DNA from: Actinomycetospora sp.
GTDB lineage: Bacteria; Actinomycetota; Actinomycetes; Mycobacteriales; Pseudonocardiaceae
DNA length: 10,570 nt
Assembly (NCBI GenBank): GCA_025925615.1
Contig: JAICLN010000116.1
Coordinates: 1 to 10,570, forward strand
Direction: 5' to 3'
The position numbers were made by a program, and so were the translations under genes. How positions within the stretch are numbered: position 1 is the first letter of the stretch; every line of letters starts with the position of its first letter. Positions 1 to 7,697 of the stretch are shown here, one piece after another. Under the pieces are notes generated by a model. That model searched no databases. It saw only the letters and a program-made list of their open reading frames with translations, and was not told the DNA's origin.

Positions 1-630
1 GCGGTGAACACCCTCGATGCGATGGTGGGGCACCTCTCGACGCGCCACGCCCGGTTCGGCTGGGCGAGCGCGCGGGTCGACGACGTCGCGAACGCCGTCC
101 CCGCGCGGGTCGCGGCCGTGCTGGCCGTCGGGGCGGCACCGCTCGTCGGGGGGACGCCGCGCGCGGCGGTGGCGGCGTGGCGGCGCGACGCCCGCCGGCA
201 CCCGAGCCCCAACGCCGGACCGGTCGAGGCGGCCTTCGCGGGCGCCCTCGGCCGGCGGCTCGGAGGGCGGGTCGTCTACCCCTACGGCGTGCAGGAGCGC
301 CCCGTCCTCGGGTCCGGGCCCCCGCCCCGCGTCCCGGACCTGCGGCGGGCCGTCCGCCTCTCCCGGGCGGTCTCGGCGGGTGCCGCGGTGCTGACGGTGG
401 GGGTCGCGGGGCTGATCCCGCCCCCTGGATCCGCCGACCGTGGTCCCGGGTGGCACCGAACCCTCATCGGGGCGTCGAGACCTCCCCGGCCCGACGCGTG
501 GCGACCAGCGTGGTGCGTCGCGCTCCGGCCCTCAGCGGCCGTAGCGGTCGGCGAGGACGTCGGAGGTGCTGCGGGCGCGGGTCGTCGGCTCGGCGGGCCC
601 GTCCCGTCCGGCGCGATCCGGCGGGGGTGA
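1..630 (+). CDS. cobD: CobD/CbiB cobalamin biosynthesis protein, C-terminal part (5' end outside window)
   Basis: This membrane protein of the CobD/CbiB family attaches the aminopropanol arm to adenosylcobyric acid in late cobalamin synthesis. The frame is open from the first base, so the start lies upstream. The visible part has the family's conserved stretch VNTLDAMVGH (residues 2-11), then FGWASARVDDVANAVPARV, the RHPSPNAGPVEAAFAGALG region and the YGVQERPVLG segment, and ends in a hydrophobic helix near residues 118-138. Family members normally stop about there. Here the frame continues for roughly 70 more residues, rich in Pro, Arg and Gly and without recognisable family sequence, and runs 99 bp into the 3' end of the opposite-strand SURF1 gene. 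Either the ancestral stop was lost, there is a frameshift near 410-440, or the tail is real. The family call is firm; the true C-terminus is uncertain. Confidence 0.9.
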   Translation, partial: AVNTLDAMVGHLSTRHARFGWASARVDDVANAVPARVAAVLAVGAAPLVGGTPRAAVAAWRRDARRHPSPNAGPVEAAFAGALGRRLGGRVVYPYGVQERPVLGSGPPPRVPDLRRAVRLSRAVSAGAAVLTVGVAGLIPPPGSADRGPGWHRTLIGASRPPRPDAWRPAWCVALRPSAAVAVGEDVGGAAGAGRRLGGPVPSGAIRRG

Positions 631-1404
631 CTCCTCCTCGGGAGCCGGCACCGCCCCCTCGTCGTCGGGACCCTCCTGCTCGGCCTTGCGGGTGCGGTAC
701 TCCAGGCGCACGAAGTAGCACCAGCCGCCGATGGCCATGACGCCGAAGATCAGCCACTGCCAGGCGTAGGAGTAGGACGAGTTGGGGTCCGGCGGGGGCA
801 GCGGGACGGCGGTGACCACCCCGGGCTGGGCGGGCAGGAGCTGGAGGTACCCGGGCGCGATCGGCATGCCCACGAGCGAGCCGATCGCCGCGGAGTCCAC
901 CGCGTAGACCTGCCGGTACCCGCCCTCGGTGATCGGGGCGCGGTCCGTCGCCGACTCGTCCGGGAGCTGGTAGCCGACGACCGTGACGACGCCGCCGGGC
1001 GCCGGGTTGATCGGCGGGAGCGTCTCGCCGTTCTGGGGGCGGACGTAGCCGCGGTCGACGAGCAGGGTCTCACCGTCGGTGGTGCGCAGCGGGGTGAGGA
1101 TCTCGCTCGCGGCGCTGCTGTCCACCGAGCGCAGGCGCGCGAGGACCTCGCCGGTGGGCTCGTAGGTCCCGGTGACGATGACCTGGCGCCACGCGGCGGC
1201 AGGGCCGGGCTCGGTGCCCGGGGCCACCAGGGAGCTCCTGGGCACGGGCGCGGTGGAGACGGCGCGGACCAGTTCGGCGTTGTTGCCGTCGCGCTCGGCG
1301 CTGCGGTGGAACTGCCACGGCGCGAGCAGGTAGTAGCACCCGAACGCGAAGGCGACGACCGCCAGCGTCAGGGCGATCCACCCGGGCCGGAGCAGGAAGC
1401 GCAC
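532..1404 (-). CDS. SURF1-family cytochrome c oxidase assembly protein
   Basis: This 290-residue membrane protein belongs to the SURF1/Shy1 family, which helps haem insertion and assembly of aa3-type cytochrome oxidase in the cytoplasmic membrane. It has the family layout: an N-terminal transmembrane helix (about residues 9-29), a WQFHR segment right after it (30-34), an extracytoplasmic domain with LLVDRGYV (114-121), and a second helix (about 213-233, SYAWQWLIFGVMAIGG). A charged, proline-rich cytoplasmic tail (236-290) follows. The start is GTG at 1404; there is no Shine-Dalgarno, but a CATACT hexamer lies 7 bases upstream, so it may be leaderless. It lies 42 bp downstream of the fructosamine-kinase gene on the same strand and could also be read through from it. 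The same order beside ptpA and cobD occurs in M. tuberculosis (Rv2235, from memory). The 3' end overlaps the extended cobD frame. Confidence 0.9.
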   Translation of the reverse strand: MRFLLRPGWIALTLAVVAFAFGCYYLLAPWQFHRSAERDGNNAELVRAVSTAPVPRSSLVAPGTEPGPAAAWRQVIVTGTYEPTGEVLARLRSVDSSAASEILTPLRTTDGETLLVDRGYVRPQNGETLPPINPAPGGVVTVVGYQLPDESATDRAPITEGGYRQVYAVDSAAIGSLVGMPIAPGYLQLLPAQPGVVTAVPLPPPDPNSSYSYAWQWLIFGVMAIGGWCYFVRLEYRTRKAEQEGPDDEGAVPAPEEESPPPDRAGRDGPAEPTTRARSTSDVLADRYGR

Positions 1405-1411
1405 GCCGTTC

Positions 1412-1417
1412 AGTATG
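1412..1417 (-). promoter_or_regulatory. Possible -10 element for leaderless SURF1 mRNA
   Basis: On the minus strand the hexamer CATACT sits 7 bases before the GTG start of the SURF1 gene, so transcription could begin at the start codon. It matches TATAAT at four of six positions but lacks the usual first T, and no -35 box is evident. It lies in the 42-bp gap after the kinase gene. Confidence 0.28.
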
Positions 1418-1446
1418 GCCTCTCGCCATGTGGACGGTGTGGGTCG

Positions 1447-2351
1447 CTACAGCGACGAGATCCGCTCGCAGGCGGAGCCCGCGTAGCCGCCGCCGAAGAG
1501 GGCGGCGTGCACGAGCAGCGGGAAGAGCTGGTGCAGGCCGATCCGCGCCCGCCAGCCGTCGGCGAGCGGAGCGGCCTCGTCGTAGGCGACGAGCACGGTG
1601 TCGAGCCGCGGGAAGCCGAAGAGCGCCAGCATCGCGAGGTCGGTCTCGCGGTGCCCGCCGTGCGCGGCCGGGTCGATGACCCACGCGCCGACGTCCCGGG
1701 TCCGGCTCCGCTCCGCTGCGCGTCCCGCCCGGCCCCAGAGGACGTTGCCGGTCCACAGGTCGCCGTGCAGGCGGGCCGGCGCCTCCTCGGGCCCGGCGTC
1801 GGCGCGGCCGTCGCTGAGCCGCGCGCACCCCTTCTCCACCTGGGCGGCGTGGGCCGCCGACATCCGGCCCCGGTCGACCGCGAGCCGGGCGTAGGGCAGG
1901 ACCCGGGCCTCCACGTACCAGTCGATCCAGCGGGTGCCCGCCGGTGCCGGGTCGTTGCGCATCGGGGCGTCGCCGATCCAGGCGTCGGCGGGGCCGTCCG
2001 GCGGTGGCGACCCGAAGGCGGGTGCGCCGGCGGCATGCAGCGCGGCGAGCCCGCGCCCGAACGCCGCCGCGGCCTCCCCGCTCGCCGAACCCCCACCGAC
2101 CGCCTCGCTGACCAGCCACGTCTCGTCGGCACCGAGCACCGCGGGCACACCGGGCCCGCCGTCGACCGCGAGCCACCGCAGCCCGGCGGTCTCGGCGGCG
2201 ACCGCGGTCGGGTCGCCGGTCTTGGCGACCACCTCGCGGCCGTCGTCGAGGGTGGCGCGGGTGATCGAGCCCAGCGGGCGCGTCCCGGTCACCCCGCGGC
2301 CGGTGAGGCGGGCGACGGCCTCGGCAGCGGTCCCGGCGGCAGGTCCGGCGC

Positions 2352-2355
<4 letters not shown>
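1447..2355 (-). CDS. Fructosamine/ribulosamine kinase family protein
   Basis: This 302-residue cytoplasmic protein belongs to the fructosamine-3-kinase family (protein-kinase-like fold). The family phosphorylates O3 of ketoamines formed by glycation of protein amines, which makes the adduct unstable and frees the amine. Bacterial members tested in the literature tend to prefer ribulosamines and erythrulosamines. The sequence has a VVAKTGDP segment with a likely ATP-lysine (K45), a likely partner glutamate E55, the catalytic loop HGDLWTGNVLW (197-207), and the metal-binding IDPAAHGGHRETDLAML (227-243, D228). RWIDWYVEARVLPY (142-155) is also typical. The start is GTG at 2355, overlapping the ptpA stop codon by 4 bases (GTGA), so translation is probably coupled. 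An aminoglycoside phosphotransferase is the alternative, but the HGDLWTGN and PAAHGG motifs favour this family. Substrate unknown. Confidence 0.88.
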
Positions 2356-2822
<467 letters not shown>

Positions 2823-2878
2823 GGGCCCATCGTCTCCGATCGCCACGGGCACCCGTCCGCGCCGGGGCCGGGGTGGAC

Positions 2879-2896
2879 CACAATGGCGCCATCATG
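2879..2896. promoter_or_regulatory. Palindrome at the divergent ptpA / NIF3 intergenic region
   Basis: A perfect 10-bp palindrome, ATGGCGCCAT (2883-2892), with two further matching outer pairs (CA at 2879-2880 and TG at 2895-2896) lies in the 71 bp between two divergent genes and touches the NIF3 ATG. Its position would suit an operator or a shared promoter region. The left part, CACAAT (2879-2884), is a weak -10 candidate 9 bases before the ATG. A short GC-rich palindrome can arise by chance. Confidence 0.25.
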
Positions 2897-3820
2897 GATG
2901 CATCCGTCGTTCCCGCGACCGTCGCGGGCGCCGTCGCCGCGCTCGAGAGGGCCTATCCGCCCGCCCACGCGCAGGAGTGGGACGCCGTCGGGCTGGTGTG
3001 CGGGGACCCCGGGGAACCGGTGCGCCGGGTGGTCGTCGCCGTCGACCCGACGCCCGCCGTCGTGGACGAGGCCCTCGCCCAGGACGCGGACCTGCTCGTG
3101 ACCCACCACCCGCTGCTGCTGCGGGGGGTGCACGGGGTGCCGGCCGACGAGCCCAAGGGCGCCGTGGTGCACCGGCTCATCCGGGGCGGCTGCGCGCTGT
3201 TCGCGGCCCACACCAACGCCGACGCGGCCTCGCCCGGGGTGTCCGACGCACTGGCGGACGTGCTCGGCGTCGTCGTCGAGGGCCCGCTGGCCTCGGAGGG
3301 TAGCCCGGACGGATCGAGCAGCACCGTGGGGATCGGGCGCATCGGTCACCTCGAGCGGCCCGAGGCGTTCGCCGCCTTCGTCGAGCGCGTGGCCGCCGCC
3401 CTGCCCCCGACGGCGTGGGGGGTCCGCGGCGCCGGCGACCCGGACCGCCCGATCAGCCGCGTCGCGGTCTCGGGCGGGGCCGGCGACTCGATGCTCGGCC
3501 TGGTCCGCGAGGCCGGCGTGGACGCCTACGTCACCGCCGACCTGCGCCACCACCCCGCCGACGAGCACCTGCAGCGCCCGGACGCGCCGGCGCTCGTCGA
3601 CGTCGCGCACTGGGCCTCCGAGCACCCCTGGTGCGCCCAGGCCGCCGCCGTGCTGCGCCGCGCGCTGCCCGGGGCCACCGTGACCGTCTCGACGCACCGG
3701 ACCGACCCGTGGACCCTCGGGGCGGCGACCGGCGCCCCGACCGGCGTCGTCGAGCCCGCCCCCGCGCCGGCCGCCCCGCCCTCCCTGTCCGACGCCATCG
3801 AAGGAGCCGTCCAGCAGTGA
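2894..3820 (+). CDS. NIF3/DUF34-family dinuclear metal-centre protein
   Basis: This 308-residue protein belongs to the NIF3 (DUF34, YbgI-like) family, toroidal hexamers with a two-metal site. Databases sometimes call these GTP cyclohydrolase I type 2, but the function is not settled. The metal ligands seen in E. coli YbgI have counterparts: THHPLLLRG (H71, H72), AAHTNAD (H106, D110) and AHWASE (H239, E243). [10 protein letters not shown] (29-38) is the typical N-terminal signature. The ATG at 2894 is chosen because it gives the family's N-terminal length; an in-frame GTG at 2873 would add 7 residues. No clear Shine-Dalgarno is present. The protein lacks the large central insertion found in longer homologues and ends in an Ala/Pro-rich tail of about 30 residues. 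Its stop overlaps the next gene's start (GTGA), which points to coupled translation. Confidence 0.88.
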   Translation: MDASVVPATVAGAVAALERAYPPAHAQEWDAVGLVCGDPGEPVRRVVVAVDPTPAVVDEALAQDADLLVTHHPLLLRGVHGVPADEPKGAVVHRLIRGGCALFAAHTNADAASPGVSDALADVLGVVVEGPLASEGSPDGSSSTVGIGRIGHLERPEAFAAFVERVAAALPPTAWGVRGAGDPDRPISRVAVSGGAGDSMLGLVREAGVDAYVTADLRHHPADEHLQRPDAPALVDVAHWASEHPWCAQAAAVLRRALPGATVTVSTHRTDPWTLGAATGAPTGVVEPAPAPAAPPSLSDAIEGAVQQ

Positions 3821-4545
3821 AGGCCGACCCCGCAGCCCAGCGACGGCTCCTCGACCTCGCCGGCGTCGACGCCGAGCTCTCGCGCGCCGAGCACCGTCGG
3901 AAGACCCTGCCCGAGCAGGTCGCGGTCGAGGAGGCCGAGCGCACCCTGCGGGCGGCCTCCGACGCCGTCGTCGTCGCGCGGACCTCGCTGTCCGACCTCG
4001 ACCGCGACGTCGCGAAGCTCGACCGCGAGGTCGACCAGGTCCGCACCCGCGAGACCCGCGACCGCCAGCTGCTCGAGAACGGCTCGGTCGGGGCCAAGCA
4101 GGCCGCCGACCTGCAGCACGAGCTGGACTCGCTCGCCCGCCGTCGTGCGGTGCTCGAGGACGAGCAGCTCGAGGTCATGGAGCGCCAGGAGGCCGCCGGG
4201 GTCGATCTCCAGCACGAGACCGACGCGCACGCCGCGGCCACGACCGCCCTCGAGGACGCCGTCGAGCGCCGGGACGGGGTGCTCGGGGACATCGGCACCA
4301 CCGAGCTGCGCCGCGGCGAGGAGCGCACGACGCTGGTGGCCGAGCTCCCGGCCGACCTCGTCGAGCTCTACGACAAGCTCCGCGCGAAGAGCGGGGTCGG
4401 GGCCGGTGAGCTGACCGGCAACCGGTGCGGCGCGTGCCGGCTCGAGATGGACCGCGCCGAGCTGCGCGACATCCAGGGGGCCGCGCCCGACGACGTGGTC
4501 CGCTGCGACAACTGCGGCGCGATCGTGGTCCGGACCGGACGGTGA
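3817..4545 (+). CDS. Coiled-coil C4 zinc-ribbon protein
   Basis: This 242-residue cytoplasmic protein belongs to the actinobacterial family that includes M. tuberculosis Rv2229c (from memory). Residues 10-175 are a long, charged, heptad-like coiled coil rich in Glu, Arg, Leu and Asp. Residues 200-242 form a C4 zinc ribbon with CGAC (C204, C207) and CDNC (C230, C233). The molecular role is unknown; the fold suggests a nucleic-acid or protein-binding adaptor. The start is GTG at 3817, overlapping the NIF3 stop by 4 bases, with AAGGAG at 3801-3806 as ribosome-binding site 10 bases upstream. It in turn overlaps the phosphatase start by 4 bases. The NIF3, zinc-ribbon and phosphatase order is conserved in mycobacteria, so these three probably form one transcriptional unit. 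Confidence 0.88.
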   Translation: MKADPAAQRRLLDLAGVDAELSRAEHRRKTLPEQVAVEEAERTLRAASDAVVVARTSLSDLDRDVAKLDREVDQVRTRETRDRQLLENGSVGAKQAADLQHELDSLARRRAVLEDEQLEVMERQEAAGVDLQHETDAHAAATTALEDAVERRDGVLGDIGTTELRRGEERTTLVAELPADLVELYDKLRAKSGVGAGELTGNRCGACRLEMDRAELRDIQGAAPDDVVRCDNCGAIVVRTGR

Positions 4546-5216
4546 CCAACCCAGGGGGGACGGGCAACGCGGCGGGCGCCTGGACCGGGCGCGGCGCCGC
4601 CGTCCCGACCCGCGTGCTGCTGCTGCGCCACGGCCAGTCCCCGCTGTCGGTGGACCGCCGCTACTCCGGGCGCGGTAACCCGGCGCTCACCGAGGTCGGG
4701 CTCGCCCAGGCCGAGGCGGCCGCGGCGTCGGTCGCCACCCGCTACCCGGGAGCGAGCGCGGTGGTCAGCTCACCCCTGGACCGGGCGCGCTCGACGGCGG
4801 GTCCGGTCGCCGCGCGGCTGGGCGTCGAGGTCGAGGTGGACGAGGGCTTCACCGAGACCGACTTCGGCGGCTGGGAGGGGCTGACCTTCCGCGAGGCCGC
4901 CGAGCGCGATCCCGAGCTGCACCGGGCGTGGCTCGGCGACACCTCGGTGGCCCCGCCCGGTGGCGAGAGCTTCGACGACGTCGGGGTGCGCGTGTCCGCG
5001 GCGCTGCGCGGGCTGGTGGAGCGCCACGTCGGCTCGACGGTCGTGCTGGTCAGCCACGTGACGCCGATCAAGACGATCCTGCGGATCGCGCTCGACGCCG
5101 GCCCGGCGCTGCTCTTCCGGCTGCACCTCGACCTGGCGTGCCTGTCGGTCGTGGACTTCTGGGACGACGGCGGGGCGAGCGTGCGGCTGGTCAACGACAC
5201 CTCCTACCTGGGCTGA
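4542..5216 (+). CDS. Histidine phosphatase family protein (RNase H domain absent)
   Basis: This 224-residue enzyme belongs to the histidine phosphatase (phosphoglycerate-mutase-like) superfamily. VLLLRHGQS (25-33) carries the catalytic H30 and R29. SSPLDRARST (76-85) gives the second arginine (R81). The acid is probably E112 or nearby in DFGGWEGLTF (107-116), and VSHVTPIKT (170-178) supplies H172. The start is GTG at 4542, overlapping the zinc-ribbon stop (GTGA) with no clear Shine-Dalgarno. The orthologous slot in mycobacteria (Rv2228c, from memory) is a bifunctional protein with an N-terminal RNase HI domain. Here only a 20-residue Gly/Ala-rich leader, resembling that protein's linker, precedes the phosphatase. 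The substrate is unknown; CobC-like alpha-ribazole phosphatase activity is possible. The 3' end overlaps the convergent DUF2332 gene by 13 bp. Confidence 0.88.
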   Translation: MTNPGGTGNAAGAWTGRGAAVPTRVLLLRHGQSPLSVDRRYSGRGNPALTEVGLAQAEAAAASVATRYPGASAVVSSPLDRARSTAGPVAARLGVEVEVDEGFTETDFGGWEGLTFREAAERDPELHRAWLGDTSVAPPGGESFDDVGVRVSAALRGLVERHVGSTVVLVSHVTPIKTILRIALDAGPALLFRLHLDLACLSVVDFWDDGGASVRLVNDTSYLG

Positions 5217-6334
5217 TCGAGCCACTCCAGCCAGGCCGCTCCGGGGTGCGCGAGCCCCAGCACGCGGCCCGACACCGCGCCGTCGCGCACCGAGAGCCGC
5301 CCGACGACGCCGGTGACCCCGGCCCGGGACGCCTCGAGCGCGCGCTCGGGCACCGGCAGGCCCTGGACGCTGTCGCGGCCCTCCGGACCGAGCGGCACCA
5401 GCGGGTCCACCGAGATCCACTCGACGTCGCGCCCGAGGCGGGAGAGCAGCGCACGGAACCGGTCGCGCTCGTCGTCGGGCAGGAAGACGTGCACGAAGGT
5501 GTCGACGAGGACGAGCAGCGCCTCGGCCGGCATCTCCGCGCACACCGCCGCGGCGGTGTCGACGAGGTCGCCGCGTACGAGCCGGGCCGGGTCGGCGCGG
5601 GCGATCGCGGACGCGGCGGCGAAGCGGTCGACGGCGCCGGTCTCCGGCGGGATGCAGGCGGCGAGCCAGGCCCGCACCCCGGCGTCGTCGAGGTCGAGGG
5701 GCTCCACGTCGATGCCGGCGCGGGCGGCGATCCGGGGGACGGCTCGGGGCGCCGGCGGGTCGCCGCGAACGGTGCAGGCGAGCTCGAGGGCCGAATCCGG
5801 GTCGCCGACGACGACGTCGCCGTCGTCGCCGGTGTACCGGTAGCGGTACCGGTCGAGGTGCAGCCCGAGGCCCGCGCCCGTGCCGAGGTCGACGAGGGCG
5901 ATCGGCCGGTCCGGGTCGATCTCGGCCAGGACGGCGAGCACGTCGGCGCTGCGCCGGACCTCGTTCATCTGGTAGCGGTGCTCCCGGCACAGCCCGGCGA
6001 CCTCGTCGGCGTGCTCCGCGGCGAACGCGACGAGGGCGGGCCGGAAGCCGGCGTCGAGCGGGGGCTGGCCCGCACCCGCCGTCGGGAAGTACCCCGCGAG
6101 CGGCACGGGGGCGTCGCGGGCGACGAGGTGGCGCAGCGCCGCACTGAGCAGCAGCGGGGGCAGGCGGTCGGCGGGGATCGCGGCGGCGAGGTCGAGGAGG
6201 GTGTCCTCCTCGGCGATCGCCCGGAAGAGCTCGGCGGTCAGCGCCCAGGACGCCGGCGCGTCCGGGGGCGACCACCCGGCGGCGATGCCGAGGGACTGGT
6301 CGCGGACACGGTCCCGGGCCTCGTCGGACGGCAT
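5204..6334 (-). CDS. DUF2332 domain-containing protein
   Basis: This 376-residue protein is recognised as a DUF2332 member, a widespread actinobacterial family of unknown function. Features supporting the call are the N-terminal helical region with FRAIAEEDTLLDLAA, the HRYQMNEVRRSADVLAVLAEI segment (119-139), and the glycine motif VDLGTGAGLGLHLDRYRYRY (148-167). That motif resembles the nucleotide-binding loop of SAM-dependent methyltransferases, so a methyltransferase-like fold is plausible but unproven. No signal peptide or membrane segment is seen. The start is ATG at 6334, 25 bp after the transporter stop on the same strand, with no Shine-Dalgarno but a TACGCT hexamer 7 bases upstream, so it may also have its own leaderless transcript. 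It converges on the histidine phosphatase with a 13-bp overlap at the stops; no terminator hairpin is seen there. Confidence 0.85.
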   Translation of the reverse strand: MPSDEARDRVRDQSLGIAAGWSPPDAPASWALTAELFRAIAEEDTLLDLAAAIPADRLPPLLLSAALRHLVARDAPVPLAGYFPTAGAGQPPLDAGFRPALVAFAAEHADEVAGLCREHRYQMNEVRRSADVLAVLAEIDPDRPIALVDLGTGAGLGLHLDRYRYRYTGDDGDVVVGDPDSALELACTVRGDPPAPRAVPRIAARAGIDVEPLDLDDAGVRAWLAACIPPETGAVDRFAAASAIARADPARLVRGDLVDTAAAVCAEMPAEALLVLVDTFVHVFLPDDERDRFRALLSRLGRDVEWISVDPLVPLGPEGRDSVQGLPVPERALEASRAGVTGVVGRLSVRDGAVSGRVLGLAHPGAAWLEWLDQPR

Positions 6335-6341
6335 GACCGGG

Positions 6342-6347
6342 AGCGTA
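6342..6347 (-). promoter_or_regulatory. -10-like element for leaderless DUF2332 mRNA
   Basis: On the minus strand TACGCT fits the actinobacterial TANNNT pattern and is followed by exactly 7 bases and then the ATG at 6334, the classic arrangement for a leaderless transcript. No good -35 is visible. Confidence 0.42.
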
Positions 6348-6359
6348 GGGGCCCGGAGA

Positions 6360-7697
6360 TCACGTGACGAGCCACAGCGCGACGGTGCCCGCGGCGAGCG
6401 CGGCGGGGGTCGTGACGAGGCCCGCGACGGTGAAGCGGCCCAGCGCCTGCGGGGCGCCCTCGGCGGCCATCACCCGGCGCCACAGCAGCGTCGCGAGCGA
6501 CCCCACGTAGGTCAGGTTCGGGCCGACGCCGACCCCGATGAGCATCGCGAGCACGGTCGCCGTCGCCGGGGTCGGGCCGAGGGCGGCGAGCAGGAGCAGC
6601 GTCGCGGGGAGGTTGTTGACGACGTTGGCGAGGACCGCGGCGAGCCCCGCGACCGCGAGCAGGCCGACCAGCCCGGTGCCCAGCGGCGTGAGGAGGTCGC
6701 CGAGCACGCCGCCGAGCCCGTGCACGCCGACCGCGGCGACGACGATGCCCAGGGCGAGGACGAACAGGCAGAAGAGTGGTCCGGCGGACTCGACGACGGC
6801 CCGCGGGGTGGTGCGGCGGGTGGCCAGCGACCGCGCGCCCAGCACGATCACCCCGGCGACCGCCACCCACACCGGTTCGACGCCGAGCGGGGCGGCGGCC
6901 GCGAACCCGACGAGGGTGAGGGCGAGGACGACGAGGGCGAAGCGGGGGACGTCGGTGCTGGGGACCTCGTCCGGGTGGCCGGGCGGTTCGTCCGATGTCG
7001 GACGACCGAGCTCGCGCCGGAAGACCCACCGCAGGCCGACGTACTCGACGGCGAGCACCACGACCCAGGGCAGGGCCATGAGTGCGGCGAAGTGCAGGAA
7101 CGAGAGGCCGGTGGCGCCGACGGCGAGCAGGTTCGTGAGGTTCGAGACCGGCAGCAGCAACGACGCCGAGTTCGCCAGGTGGGCGCACACGAAGGCGGCG
7201 GGCGCGGCGGCGACGCGTGATCGTCGGGCGGTCCGCACGACGACCGGGGTGAGCAGGACGACGGTGGCGTCGAGGCTGAGCACGGCGGTCGTGACGGCGG
7301 CGATGCCGAAGACGCGCCCGAACAGCCGAACCCCGGTGTCAGCGGTGTCGCATCGCTGACACAGGATCCGATTCAGCACGCCGATAGGGTCCGAAAAGCC
7401 ACATTCACGGGTCCGCCGCCCGCCCCCGCGCAGCAGCGACCCGGCCCAGGCGAACACCCCCTCGGCGTCGGCGAGGCGGGCGAGCACGAGGACGGCGGCG
7501 AGGAACCCGACGGTCGGGCCGAGGCGCACGACCTCGGCGAGCGCGTCGGCCCACGCCAACAGCCCGGTCCCGACGACGAGGGCCGCGGCCGGGATCGCGG
7601 CGGCCGCTTCCGGTGCTCCGCGGGGCCGCCAGACGGCGACGACCAGCACCGCCGCGAGGAGCGCGACGGCGAGCGCGGTCGCCGCGGTCGGGCTCAC
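6360..7697 (-). CDS. ArsB/SLC13-superfamily (ion transporter) membrane permease
   Basis: This 445-residue polytopic protein of about 10-12 hydrophobic segments belongs to the ion transporter superfamily that includes ArsB and SLC13. Typical motifs are SLDATVVLLTPVV (141-153), the re-entrant-loop-like NSASLLLPVSNLTNLL (176-191) and, in the second half, VNNLPATLLLLAALG. The substrate (arsenite, another anion or a dicarboxylate) cannot be told from sequence, and no arsR or arsC gene is nearby. The start is GTG at 7697, overlapping the TSUP stop codon by 4 bases, so the two permeases are translationally coupled. Residues about 96-122 (7332-7412) do not look like a transporter: they are hydrophilic, contain two cysteines, use AT-richer codons and coincide with a palindromic DNA element. 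They fall in a loop between predicted helices, and the reading frame is kept. The gene is otherwise intact. Confidence 0.85.
   Translation of the reverse strand: MSPTAATALAVALLAAVLVVAVWRPRGAPEAAAAIPAAALVVGTGLLAWADALAEVVRLGPTVGFLAAVLVLARLADAEGVFAWAGSLLRGGGRRTRECGFSDPIGVLNRILCQRCDTADTGVRLFGRVFGIAAVTTAVLSLDATVVLLTPVVVRTARRSRVAAAPAAFVCAHLANSASLLLPVSNLTNLLAVGATGLSFLHFAALMALPWVVVLAVEYVGLRWVFRRELGRPTSDEPPGHPDEVPSTDVPRFALVVLALTLVGFAAAAPLGVEPVWVAVAGVIVLGARSLATRRTTPRAVVESAGPLFCLFVLALGIVVAAVGVHGLGGVLGDLLTPLGTGLVGLLAVAGLAAVLANVVNNLPATLLLLAALGPTPATATVLAMLIGVGVGPNLTYVGSLATLLWRRVMAAEGAPQALGRFTVAGLVTTPAALAAGTVALWLVT
6988..7005. repeat. 18-bp palindrome inside the transporter loop
   Basis: The 8-bp arms TCGTCCGA and TCGGACGA flank a 2-base centre. 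The site lies in a hydrophilic, probably variable, loop of the transporter (around RPTSDEPPGHPDEVP). It may be chance in GC-rich DNA, or a small relic of the same kind as the element at 7333-7412. Confidence 0.25.
7333..7412 (-). repeat. Small palindromic element inserted in-frame in the transporter gene
   Basis: This stretch of about 80 bp has roughly 59% GC, while the gene around it is near 75%. One end is a near-perfect 27-bp palindrome: arms GTGTCAGCG (7336-7344) and CGCTGACAC (7354-7362), with two further Watson-Crick pairs and one G-T pair inside, around a TCG centre. The other end, read on the minus strand, begins CGTGAATGTGGCTTTTCGG. It codes for about 27 residues unlike a membrane transporter and keeps the frame open. 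No transposase is present. The exact ends are estimated from where the flanking protein again looks like the transporter family. It resembles in kind the non-autonomous palindromic repeats known in other bacteria. Confidence 0.55.

Noticed and set aside
2823..2852. Upstream GTG starts (2852 and 2846) for ptpA
   Set aside because: They add 8-10 residues not found in mycobacterial PtpA, whereas GTG 2822 matches its N-terminus and has a GGAG upstream.
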